Made by a program: the position numbers and the translations under genes. Shown one piece after another: positions 1 to 5,906 of a DNA stretch of 7,202 nucleotides. The notes beneath the pieces were generated by a model that was given only the letters and a program-made list of their open reading frames with translations, was not told the DNA's origin and did no database searches. Each line of letters opens with the position of its first letter. The stretch's first letter is position 1. The DNA lies in assembly GCA_947003375.1 (NCBI GenBank), contig CAMQOJ010000216.1, positions 1-7,202 on the forward strand, in the 5' to 3' direction. This DNA comes from an uncultured Lachnospiraceae bacterium (GTDB taxonomy: Bacteria; Bacillota; Clostridia; Lachnospirales; Lachnospiraceae).

Positions 1-601
1 TTCCTGACTTTCCCTGCATGTTTACAAAAAAATTCCTGTAGAGCATCTGCAGGCCGGCCCGCGCCGCTGGGAGGAACAACTGCCTTTTTCCCACAGGCAA
101 TCCCAGCATGTCCAACAGGGCGTATTTGGCAAGCTGCAATTTCATCTCGTCCACCGTCCCTGCCACATTACCTGCAATATTTTCCCTATTGCCATCGGCA
201 TACTCCTTCTCCAAGTATGCCATTTCTGCAATCGTACCGACATAAAATACTTCCTCTGCGGCCTCAAAATGTATTGTTATCTCTTCCAAAGGAATTTCCA
301 TGGAAAAGCATTCCAGGAGAAATCCCCTTTTATTGTCCCTCAGATAGTTGTTGATACTGCTTTCCATTTCAGCAAACCACTCGCTGGAAAACCGAATATA
401 AGTTATATCCTCCATCTCCGTGATTTTGGCGCAACCAATTTTCACGTTCCAATTGGATATTGTATTTACAATCCCATACATAAGCTCCATCATCAGAGTT
501 TTCCCGCTGTTATTATCGCCTACGAACAGTGAGAAATCACCTGTTTTTATTGAAGCCTTTTCTATTTTCGTAAATTTTCTGACATCTACTCTTATACTCA
601 A
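1..601 (-). CDS. AAA/ABC-type ATPase, N-terminal part (runs off left edge)
   Basis: Reading the minus strand from TTG at 601 gives 200 codons without a stop to the window edge, so the gene is partial at its 3' end. The start is supported by GAGG at 610-607, five bases upstream, and by a strong promoter further upstream. No in-frame ATG lies between it and the preceding stop. The product begins MSIRVDVRKFTKIEKASI and has a Walker A motif, GDNNSGKT, at residues 28-35. An FLPAARAGL stretch near residues 176-184 resembles the PAxRSG segment seen in AAA_15/AAA_21-type (OLD/RecF-like) ATPases. Walker B and the C-terminus lie outside. Such ATPases often occur in defence or mobile modules, but no partner gene is visible, so the function is unassigned. 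The gene is A/T-richer than everything to its right. I am sure it is a P-loop ATPase and less sure of the subfamily. Confidence 0.85.
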   Translation of the reverse strand, partial: MSIRVDVRKFTKIEKASIKTGDFSLFVGDNNSGKTLMMELMYGIVNTISNWNVKIGCAKITEMEDITYIRFSSEWFAEMESSINNYLRDNKRGFLLECFSMEIPLEEITIHFEAAEEVFYVGTIAEMAYLEKEYADGNRENIAGNVAGTVDEMKLQLAKYALLDMLGLPVGKRQLFLPAARAGLQMLYRNFFVNMQGKSG

Positions 602-665
602 AAGAACCTCTTTTCTTTTATACAAACCATGGGTTGCGCTAAGTGTTCTCGTGTCTATTAAATTT

Positions 666-694
666 ATTGTACAACCAATAACCAATATTGTCAA
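666..694 (-). promoter_or_regulatory. Sigma-A-type promoter of the minus-strand ATPase
   Basis: On the minus strand, TTGACA (694-689) is followed after exactly 17 bases by TACAAT (671-666). This is a perfect -35 and a 5/6 -10. Transcription would start near 659, giving a leader of about 58 bases before the TTG start at 601. Its position just upstream of a gene with its own ribosome binding site makes it convincing. Confidence 0.8.
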
Positions 695-1602
695 ACCGCA
701 GAAATAACCATTAGCAGTTTGGCCGATTGGTGGGAAGCTTTGACGACAATCCCTTTTACGAAATCGACTACACCCACGAAGGCGGGCTGCGCCGTCCCGC
801 CCTGCTGGAGAACCTGATCTCCCCGGACGAACGCCGGGACCTGGTGAGCCTCCTGGTGCCCTTGAAGCGGCGCATGGCCAACCCCGCCTGTTTTGAAAAG
901 CCCACAGAACTGCCTGCAGGCTCCATCACCATAGAGGAGATTCAGGCCCGAAACCCCGTCCTCTGGGAGACGGACGTGCCCCTGGACAAAGTGTCCCCCA
1001 TCAACAATCCCCATTACCGCATCCTGGAAAACGGCGAGGCGGAGTACACCGGATGGATCAGCACCAGGGTGCTCAACACCAATGTGGCGGTAAAGCTGCC
1101 CTTCCGGGTGGATATAGAATTCCGTCTGGGAGGGGACGGCGAACAGTTCGGCTATGGCTCCGAGGAGGGCTGCCTGATCTTCTACCACGGAGCAGAGCCG
1201 GACTACTACGCAGGCGGCGTCTCCCTGGGCAACCTAAGCCAGAACGGCTTCGGCGTCAACATGGGCAACCAGCCCTCGGAGGACCTGTCAAAGGCCGCCC
1301 TGCACCGGGAGGCCATCGTATTCCGTCAGCCCTGCTTTTATGACCTCTACGAGTTTCCCGGCCGGGGCGGCATCCGGAACAGGGGCTATAACCAGGTCAC
1401 ATGGATCATCGGCCCCACCCACCTGGCCGTGATTATCAACGGGGAGATCCGCTACTGCGGCACAGGCTTCCCCTACATGTCCCTGGACTTATCCCGCACC
1501 GCCCCCGGGGACATCATCATCGGCTCCAACGGCCAGGGCATGAAATACTTCAGGTCCATCCGCGTCTCCCAACTGGCCCATGCCCCGAAAATCAGATTAC
1601 AG

Positions 1603-1609
1603 AAGGAGG
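1603..1609 (+). promoter_or_regulatory. Internal Shine-Dalgarno setting the start at 1618
   Basis: AAGGAGG ends eight bases before the ATG at 1618. It lies inside the longer frame that started at 727 and is far better than anything upstream of that frame. This indicates that translation of the last 58 codons was originally independent. Confidence 0.75.
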
Positions 1610-1617
1610 AGCTTCTC

Positions 1618-1794
1618 ATGACCACGAAACAGAGCAACAACACGATTCCCAACATACACCGCCTGGTGACGGACGAGTACGGCGAGAACTACTGGTTTGG
1701 CGGCTGCGCCAGATATGTGATGGAATGCCTTGGGGAGACGGATTACGACTACAATTTCTTCGCCGGGTTCACCGGGGACGTGTTCACCCAGTAG
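1618..1794 (+). pseudogene. Truncated 5' fragment of a C39-like/BtrH-N-like protein gene
   Basis: ATG 1618, with an AAGGAGG site at good spacing, opens a 58-codon frame ending at TAG 1792-1794. The product contains NIHRLVTDEYGENYWFGGC (residues 12-30), followed by a helix-like YVMECLGE and an aromatic DYDYNFFAGFTGD. The Gly-Gly-Cys at 28-30 at the start of a helix resembles the nucleophile region of papain/C39-type folds and of BtrH-N-like domains. A domain of that kind normally needs well over 100 residues, so this looks like only the beginning of a gene. The bases after the stop do not continue the protein in any sensible way, and a hairpin starts two bases later. This suggests a deletion that joined the gene to unrelated DNA. 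It shares its reading frame with the upstream remnant. The family call is tentative. Confidence 0.45.
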
Positions 1795-1795
1795 A

Positions 1796-1833
1796 GAAAG
1801 GGCAGCTTTGCGCAAATGGAAAGCTGCCCTTTC
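1796..1833 (+). terminator. Perfect 14-bp hairpin after the remnant gene
   Basis: Arms 1796-1809 (GAAAGGGCAGCTTT) and 1820-1833 are perfectly complementary around a 10-base loop. The right arm ends CCCTTTC, but no further T-run follows, so it is not a textbook intrinsic terminator. It can form on either strand. Its place two bases past a stop codon and before the next operon's promoter favours a terminator role. Confidence 0.55.
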
Positions 1834-1863
1834 AAGACTAATTCCCAAAATCTGCATTGCGCA

Positions 1864-1892
1864 TTGCCGCTATGGGGAGAGTATGGTAAAAT
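1864..1892 (+). promoter_or_regulatory. Extended -10 promoter of the response regulator/kinase operon
   Basis: TTGCCG (1864-1869) is separated by 17 bases from TAAAAT (1887-1892). A TG at 1884-1885 one base before the -10 gives the extended -10 form. Transcription would start near 1899, leaving a leader of about 80 bases before the regulator's ATG at 1982. Confidence 0.6.
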
Positions 1893-1898
1893 GTCCAT

Positions 1899-1929
1899 AT
1901 TACAGGAACCGCTTCGCGAACCCTGTAAT
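1899..1929 (+). promoter_or_regulatory. 8-bp inverted repeat at the expected transcript start
   Basis: ATTACAGG (1899-1906) and CCTGTAAT (1922-1929) form a perfect 8-bp dyad around 15 bases that contain TTCGCGAA. It begins where the upstream promoter is expected to start transcription. It could be an operator, for example for autoregulation by the adjacent LytTR protein, or a 5' hairpin that protects the transcript. LytTR proteins more usually bind direct repeats, which I do not see here. Confidence 0.45.
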
Positions 1930-1981
1930 CAAAGATCTATTCCTGGCAGAAAGGCCGAATCTCCCAAAAGGCGGTGACTCC

Positions 1982-2683
1982 ATGGCTATCCGTTTCGCCA
2001 TATGCGATGACGATGAAGAACAGCTCCAATCCCTGAAAAATCTCCTGTCAGAGTGGGCCCACGGGGCGGCCCTCTCCTTTGAGGTGCGCACCTTCCCCTC
2101 CGCCGAGGCCTTCCTCTTCGCCTATGCGCAGGACAACGCCTACGACATCCTTATACTCGACATCGAGATGAAAGCCATCTCCGGCATAGAGCTGGCAAAG
2201 CGCGTCCGGAAAGAAGACGGGCGCGTAGAAATCCTCTTCATCACCTCCCACTTCGAGTTCGTCAGCGAGGGCTACGAGGTGGACGCGCTGCATTACCTGA
2301 CCAAGCCCGTAGCAAAAGACAAGCTGTATGCCGTCCTGGCGAAAGCCCTGGACCGCCTGCACACAGAGCCGCCCTCCGTCATCATCTCCTGCGAGGGCGA
2401 GACCGTGAAGCTCCACGAGCCGGACATCCTCTATGTGGAAGCCTTTCTCCACTATATCTCCATCCACACGGCCAAGAGGGAATACCGGATAAAGGAAAGC
2501 ATCTCCTCCTTTGCGGAACGCCTCACCGATGATTTCTTCCGCATACACCGTTCCTATCTGGTCTCGCTGAAAGCCGTCACCCGGATTTCCCGCACGGAAG
2601 TCACCCTGGAGGGCGGGACGCTGCTGCCGCTGGCCAGGGGAAAATACGATGCAGTGAACCGGGCCTTTATCGAGAGGAACTAG
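1982..2683 (+). CDS. LytTR-family response regulator
   Basis: This cytoplasmic DNA-binding regulator of 233 residues is the output half of a two-component system. The receiver domain spans about residues 1-125. It has acidic-pocket Asp 9-11, the phosphoacceptor Asp60 in ILILDIEM, Thr88, and Lys108 in YLTKPV. The LytTR DNA-binding domain spans about 132-233, with the typical FFRIHRSYLVSL (185-196) and LPLARGKYDAV (215-225) segments. The chosen ATG is preceded by AAGGCGGTGA at proper spacing. An in-frame extension back to 1730 is open but would overlap the hairpin and promoter, and it has no homology-like content. The kinase gene follows 10 bases later and is probably co-transcribed. LytTR/GHKL pairs commonly control peptide signalling, bacteriocin or export genes. 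The ABC exporter downstream is a plausible target, though no shared binding site was identified. Confidence 0.95.
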   Translation: MAIRFAICDDDEEQLQSLKNLLSEWAHGAALSFEVRTFPSAEAFLFAYAQDNAYDILILDIEMKAISGIELAKRVRKEDGRVEILFITSHFEFVSEGYEVDALHYLTKPVAKDKLYAVLAKALDRLHTEPPSVIISCEGETVKLHEPDILYVEAFLHYISIHTAKREYRIKESISSFAERLTDDFFRIHRSYLVSLKAVTRISRTEVTLEGGTLLPLARGKYDAVNRAFIERN

Positions 2684-2693
2684 GAGAAGCCAC

Positions 2694-3344
2694 ATGAGAA
2701 AGAAAACCTACCTGAACCTCATAGAATACCAGACCGAACAATCCCGCCAGCATCTGGCGGAAGTCCAGGGCATTTACCGGGAGATGCGCGGCTACAAGCA
2801 TGACTTCCACCACCATCTCCAGGCCCTCAAGGGCCAGCTGGAGGCCGGGGAGACCAAGCGGGCCCTGGCCTACTTAGAACAGCTCGACCAACAGCTCATG
2901 GATGTGGACACCCTGCTGAAGACCGGAAACGTAGCCCTGGACGCCATCCTGTCCGCCAAGATCTCCCAGGCCAAAGCCCTGGGCATAGCCGTCACCGTCA
3001 AGGCCAATGTCCCCGACAGGCTCCTGCTCTCCGACCTGGAGCTTGGCATCATCGTGGGGAATCTCCTGGAGAACGCCATCGAGGCCTGCCAGTGCGCCCA
3101 AGGCCAGCGCTTCCTGCGGCTCTTCCTGGGAATGAAGGGAAAGATGCTCTATTTCTCCATGCTCAATTCCGCCGGTGCGAAAGCCTCCAAAAAAGGAAAG
3201 CTCTTCTCCTCCCGCAAGATGGGCCTCCACGGCTTCGGCCTGCGCCGGGCCGAAAGCATCCTGGAAGCCCACGGCGGCTGGTGCAAGTACAACAGCGAGG
3301 ACGGGGCGTTCACCTCCGAGTTCCTGGTGCCCGCCGTGGAATGA
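2694..3344 (+). CDS. GHKL-type sensor histidine kinase lacking a membrane sensor
   Basis: This 216-residue protein is the likely partner kinase of the LytTR regulator just upstream. Its start ATG 2694 has GGAGAAG right after the regulator's stop. The N-terminal helix leads into the dimerisation/phosphoacceptor segment YKHDFHHHLQAL (residues 34-45), with His36 as the likely phosphorylated histidine. The ATPase domain shows the N box IVGNLLENAIEAC (121-133) and a G box GLHGFGL (178-184), as in HATPase_c_5/GHKL kinases. Family members such as AgrC usually carry five to seven membrane helices before this point, giving over 400 residues. Here there are none, so the protein is either a soluble kinase that senses an internal signal or partner, or the cytoplasmic core of a truncated gene. 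The intact ribosome binding site and close coupling favour a functional soluble form. Confidence 0.92.
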   Translation: MRKKTYLNLIEYQTEQSRQHLAEVQGIYREMRGYKHDFHHHLQALKGQLEAGETKRALAYLEQLDQQLMDVDTLLKTGNVALDAILSAKISQAKALGIAVTVKANVPDRLLLSDLELGIIVGNLLENAIEACQCAQGQRFLRLFLGMKGKMLYFSMLNSAGAKASKKGKLFSSRKMGLHGFGLRRAESILEAHGGWCKYNSEDGAFTSEFLVPAVE

Positions 3345-3471
3345 TTTTCAGCAAGGCTGATTCGATCGGCTTCGAGTTGACAGTTAGTCTTGTACCATAA
3401 AGCTGATTATGTTATTATTTAAGGAGGAACCTGTTGTTTTTTCCTAAACGAAACTGTGAGGAGGAGCTGGA
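3345..3471 (+). promoter_or_regulatory. A/T-rich leader of the c-di-AMP receptor gene, with candidate promoter
   Basis: This 127-base gap is clearly A/T-richer than its flanks. TTGTAC (3390-3395), 17 bases, then TATTAT (3413-3418) is the best-spaced promoter candidate. A perfect TTGACA at 3377-3382 has no -10 at the right distance. A weak bulged hairpin can form at 3353-3372 just after the kinase stop, but no T-run follows, so read-through from the kinase operon remains possible. Confidence 0.35.
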
Positions 3472-3475
3472 ATGA
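3434..3475 (+). CDS. Possible 13-residue leader peptide overlapping darA
   Basis: A perfect AAGGAGG (3421-3427) sits six bases before a TTG at 3434. That frame reads MFFPKRNCEEELE and stops at TGA 3473-3475, which overlaps the darA start codon as ATGA. Such an arrangement is typical of translational coupling. Against it, the candidate promoter at 3390-3418 would start transcription inside or after this ribosome binding site, so the leader would be translated only from a transcript starting further upstream. The peptide itself has no recognisable features. Confidence 0.25.
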   Translation: MFFPKRNCEEELE

Positions 3476-3819
3476 AACTGATTTATGCGATTGTGGAGAG
3501 GGACAATGCGGAGCGTGTGACGGATGCCCTGAACAGCAAGGGATATCAGGCGACGATGATTTCCTCGACAGGAGGTTTCCTGAAAAAGGGGAACTCTACA
3601 ATCATGACCTGTACAGAGGACGACAATCTACAGGATGTGGTCAAAGTCATAAAGGCCGTATGCGGAGAGCGGGTCTCCGTGGACGTGAACGTTCCTTATA
3701 ACGCAATGGTACAGGGGACGCAGTCCGCGCCCATATGGGCCGGCGGCATCAGGCAGACGATTCAGGTAGGGGGAGCAGTCATTATTGCCGTAGAGGCCTG
3801 CTTCTATGAAAAAATCTAA
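3472..3819 (+). CDS. darA: Cyclic-di-AMP receptor, DarA/PstA family (PII-like)
   Basis: This 115-residue cytoplasmic protein belongs to the PII-like family that binds the second messenger c-di-AMP as a trimer; the downstream partner is not generally known. Evidence is the N-terminal strand MKLIYAIVERDNAERVTDAL, the helix and TMISSTGGFLKKGNST region (residues 29-43, the nucleotide-binding loop signature of the family), and a short C-terminal strand GGAVIIAVEACFYEKI. The length fits the usual size of about 109 residues. The ATG at 3472 is preceded by GAGGAGG at good spacing. Codon use is less extreme in G/C than in the flanking kinase and exporter genes. A strong terminator follows, so it is probably the end of its own short transcript. 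In other Firmicutes the gene usually sits near tmk and DNA-replication genes; here it stands alone between regulator and transporter genes. Confidence 0.93.
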   Translation: MKLIYAIVERDNAERVTDALNSKGYQATMISSTGGFLKKGNSTIMTCTEDDNLQDVVKVIKAVCGERVSVDVNVPYNAMVQGTQSAPIWAGGIRQTIQVGGAVIIAVEACFYEKI

Positions 3820-3848
3820 ATTCCATTTCCTTTTACAGACTGTCTGTC

Positions 3849-3899
3849 AAAGGCAATTCGTGCCCTGTTGAACGCAATTCATGCACGGATTGCCTTTTT
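3849..3899 (+). terminator. Intrinsic terminator of darA
   Basis: The left arm 3849-3863 (AAAGGCAATTCGTGC) pairs with 3883-3897 through 15 pairs, one of them a U-G wobble, and a run of five T (3895-3899) closes it. The loop is 19 bases and contains a near-copy of the left arm: GCAATTC[G/A]TGC occurs at 3853-3863 and again at 3874-3884. It terminates darA and separates it from the exporter genes. Confidence 0.85.
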
Positions 3900-3919
3900 C
3901 TGTTCTCCTGGGTTACAAT
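3890..3919 (+). promoter_or_regulatory. Candidate promoter of the ABC exporter genes
   Basis: TTGCCT (3890-3895) and TACAAT (3914-3919) are 18 bases apart. The -10 is a 5/6 match and the -35 a 4/6 match. The -35 lies inside the descending arm of the darA terminator, so termination and initiation signals overlap. Transcription would start near 3926, right at the dyad in the next entry. Confidence 0.5.
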
Positions 3920-3927
3920 GAAAGACG

Positions 3928-3952
3928 TAAGGAAGCGTCAGACACTTCCTTA
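3928..3952 (+). promoter_or_regulatory. 25-bp dyad in the exporter leader, candidate operator
   Basis: TAAGGAAG (3928-3935) and CTTCCTTA (3945-3952) are perfect inverted repeats. The centre also reads GTC-A-GAC, so the whole 25 bases are symmetric except for one C/A pair. It begins about nine bases after the proposed -10, a position where a dimeric repressor (for example TetR or MarR type) would block transcription. As RNA it would form an 8-bp hairpin just upstream of the ribosome binding site at 3965-3970. Confidence 0.5.
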
Positions 3953-3979
3953 GGAAAAACAGACAGGAGGACATCCCTC

Positions 3980-5815
3980 ATGAAAGAAAACAGGAAACCA
4001 AAAACCAGGCCCTACCGCTCCACCCTGGACAACGCGCTCTGGAGCTTCCGGGAGATTCTCAGGGAAGCGCCGATGTGCTTCCTGCTCCTGGCGCTGGAGG
4101 TGCCGCTGAACGTATGCCTCTCCTACACGGAGGTCTATCTCCCCTCCCTTGCGGTGGCCGAAGTCACAGCAGGGGCGTCCCTGCGCCATATGGCCCTGAG
4201 GGTAGGCCTGGTCATCGGGCTGATGCTCGCCGCCAGCGTCCTGCGCACCTTTTGCCAGCATCTGTCCGAAACCTATTACCTGTCGCTATACAGTTTCCTG
4301 AAGAACGTGGAAGCGGACAGGAAGTCCATGACCTGCTTCTTCCAGGACTATGAGAGCAAGGATGTCCGGGACTTAAGCGACAGGGCCGCCATGGCCACAC
4401 AGCAGTGGAACGGCGTGAGGCCCGTGTCGGATGTGCCCAGGCGCGGCATGAAGCTCATAGAGAATGTCCTTAGCTATCTCCTGTTCGGTTCGATCATCTC
4501 ATACGTCAGTCCCCTGCTGGTGCCCATCCTGACCATCGCTCCCCTGTTCAACTGGCTCTGCGCCAGGGCCTACCGGAACTGGGAGTATGCCCACCGGGAC
4601 AAATGGACCGACATCGACAGAAGGCTGTGGTATGTCCAGGGGGAGACCGCTGATTTTGGGGCGGGCAAGGACATCCGCATCTATGGCATGGCCGGGTGGC
4701 TGGGGCAGGTCTACTCCGACCTGTGCGCCCGGCGCTCCTTCTGGAACAGGCAGCTTGTCTGGAGGAGCTTCCTCTCCCGGATAGCGGACCTGTTCGTCAT
4801 CCTGCTGCGGGACGGCGCCGCCTATGCGCTGTTGATCAAAATGACGCTGCAGGGGGAGCTCACCGTGGACAGGTTCCTGCTGTACTTCTCGGCCATCTCC
4901 ATGTTCGCCTCCTTCATCGGCAACATCATGGCCGAGTGGAGCGGCATCCACTCCACCAGCCTGGCCCTCTGCGACTACAGACAGTATTTGGACCTGCCGG
5001 AGCAGGACGGCACCGGAGAGGCGGATGCGGGAGACTGTCTGCACGGCGCCTTGGAAATCGCCTTCGAGCATGTGTCCTTCCGCTATAAAGGAGCCGAAGC
5101 CAATACCCTGACAGACCTGGACTTGACCATAAAGCCCGGGGAGAAAGTAGCCCTGGTAGGCTTAAACGGCGCGGGCAAGTCCACGCTGGTAAAGCTCCTG
5201 TGCGGCCTCTATCTGCCCACGGAGGGCGATATCAAAATAGGCGGCGTCTCTTTCCGGAAATTCCGCCGGGATGACTACTACCGCCTCTTCTCCCCCGTGT
5301 TCCAGGACGTGCAGACCGGGTTCTTCTCTCTGGCGGAGACGGTCTCCGGACAGATCGGGGACGGCACGGACTTTGCCCGGGCCAGGCAGTGCATGCAGCT
5401 TGCGGGGCTGGGCGAAAAGCTTTCCTCCCTCCCCCAGGGCATCCACACCAGGCTGGACAAACAGCTCTACCCGGACGCCATCGAGCTCTCCGGCGGCGAG
5501 GCCCAGAAGCTGATGCTGGCCAGGGCCCTCTACAAGGACGCTCCCATTTTGGTGCTGGACGAGCCCACAGCGGCCTTGGACCCCATCGCCGAGAACCAGA
5601 TTTATCTGCAGTATCAGAAAATGACCCGGGGCAAGACTTCCCTGTTCATCTCCCACAGGCTTGCCTCCACCCAGTTCTGCGACCGCGTCCTCTACCTGAA
5701 GGACGGGCGCATCGCGGAGGAGGGCACCCATCAGGAGCTGATAGCTCTGGGGGGCGAGTACGCCAATCTCTACGAAAAGCAGAGCTGCTGGTACAAGTGT
5801 GAAGGAAATCACTAA
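3980..5815 (+). CDS. ABC exporter subunit 1 (TMD-NBD fusion)
   Basis: This 611-residue inner-membrane exporter half combines transmembrane and ATPase domains. Membrane segments are visible at about 31-60, 72-92, 160-195 (a pair) and 270-320. GKDIRIYGM at 229-237 is in the cytoplasmic loop. The nucleotide-binding domain starts near 350. It has Walker A GLNGAGKST (394-402), Q-loop Gln442, signature LSGGE (503-507), Walker B ILVLDEP with catalytic Glu528, and H-loop His559, so this ATPase site looks catalytically complete. The start at 3980 has AGGAGG nine bases upstream. The open extension to 3881 is rejected because it begins inside the darA terminator. The closest groups are MdlB/MsbA-like and peptide or multidrug exporters; the substrate cannot be read from sequence. 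The partner gene follows after 140 bases, suggesting a heterodimer. Confidence 0.96.
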   Translation: MKENRKPKTRPYRSTLDNALWSFREILREAPMCFLLLALEVPLNVCLSYTEVYLPSLAVAEVTAGASLRHMALRVGLVIGLMLAASVLRTFCQHLSETYYLSLYSFLKNVEADRKSMTCFFQDYESKDVRDLSDRAAMATQQWNGVRPVSDVPRRGMKLIENVLSYLLFGSIISYVSPLLVPILTIAPLFNWLCARAYRNWEYAHRDKWTDIDRRLWYVQGETADFGAGKDIRIYGMAGWLGQVYSDLCARRSFWNRQLVWRSFLSRIADLFVILLRDGAAYALLIKMTLQGELTVDRFLLYFSAISMFASFIGNIMAEWSGIHSTSLALCDYRQYLDLPEQDGTGEADAGDCLHGALEIAFEHVSFRYKGAEANTLTDLDLTIKPGEKVALVGLNGAGKSTLVKLLCGLYLPTEGDIKIGGVSFRKFRRDDYYRLFSPVFQDVQTGFFSLAETVSGQIGDGTDFARARQCMQLAGLGEKLSSLPQGIHTRLDKQLYPDAIELSGGEAQKLMLARALYKDAPILVLDEPTAALDPIAENQIYLQYQKMTRGKTSLFISHRLASTQFCDRVLYLKDGRIAEEGTHQELIALGGEYANLYEKQSCWYKCEGNH

Positions 5816-5854
5816 GCTCGAACGTACCTCGCCAAGTGATTTCAAGCTTCACAC
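5797..5854 (+). repeat. 17-bp bulged hairpin spanning the stop codon of exporter subunit 1
   Basis: Left arm 5797-5813 includes the last codons of the upstream gene and the first base of its stop. It pairs perfectly with 5835-5843 and 5847-5854, with a single 3-base bulge (5844-5846) and a 21-base loop. No T-run follows, so a simple terminator is unlikely. Transcript processing, 3'-end protection or attenuation between the two subunits is possible. Confidence 0.6.
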
Positions 5855-5885
5855 GGAAGAATGCCCAAAGTGCGGACATTCTTCC
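5855..5885 (+). repeat. 9-bp perfect hairpin between exporter genes
   Basis: GGAAGAATG (5855-5863) and CATTCTTCC (5877-5885) pair perfectly around a 13-base loop. It starts immediately after the preceding hairpin, so the two could stack. No T-run follows. Confidence 0.6.
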
Positions 5886-5906
5886 GGACTTGCACCGGTT
5901 CATGGA

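Larger units (their letters stand above)
727..1794 (+). pseudogene. Unrecognised protein, 5'-truncated and fused in frame to a second gene remnant
   Basis: This open frame of 355 codons begins at a TTG that has no ribosome binding site and lies only 12 bases after an in-frame TAG (712-714). I do not recognise the family with confidence. Residues about 1-75 are polar and helical-looking. Residues about 95-280 look like an all-beta, jelly-roll (concanavalin-like) domain, with alternating strands, GCLIFYHG, VTWIIGPTHLAVIING and a closing YFRSIRVSQL strand. The upstream frame +1 reads SSLADWWE and would join FDDNPFYE smoothly if one base had been lost near 737, so the true N-terminus is probably missing. 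From residue 298 the frame runs into a second gene that has its own start (separate entry). There is no signal peptide or membrane segment. Third positions are very G/C-rich, as in the genes to the right and unlike the ATPase to the left. The remnant status is inferred; an intact fusion protein is possible. Confidence 0.5.

Noticed and set aside
269..707. Two overlapping plus-strand frames (87 and 95 codons)
   Set aside because: They are antisense to the P-loop ATPase, lack ribosome binding sites and show no recognisable features.
691..1188. Minus-strand open frame of 165 codons starting opposite the remnant gene
   Set aside because: The plus-strand frame has the better protein-like composition, and this frame would end inside the ATPase promoter.
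1730..1981. 84-codon N-terminal extension of the response regulator
   Set aside because: The receiver fold begins at MAIRFAICDDD (1982). The extension overlaps the upstream remnant, the hairpin and the promoter.
1834..1981. Search for an autoinducer or bacteriocin precursor peptide gene near the two-component genes
   Set aside because: Only a 5-codon frame was seen, with no leader or GG motif. No AgrB/AgrD-like gene is in the window.
2048..2695. Minus-strand open frame of 215 codons opposite the response regulator
   Set aside because: It lies antisense to an unmistakable receiver-LytTR protein and has no motif of its own.
3881..3979. 33-codon N-terminal extension of exporter subunit 1
   Set aside because: It begins within the darA terminator, crosses the candidate promoter and dyad, and has no ribosome binding site. 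ATG 3980 has AGGAGG.
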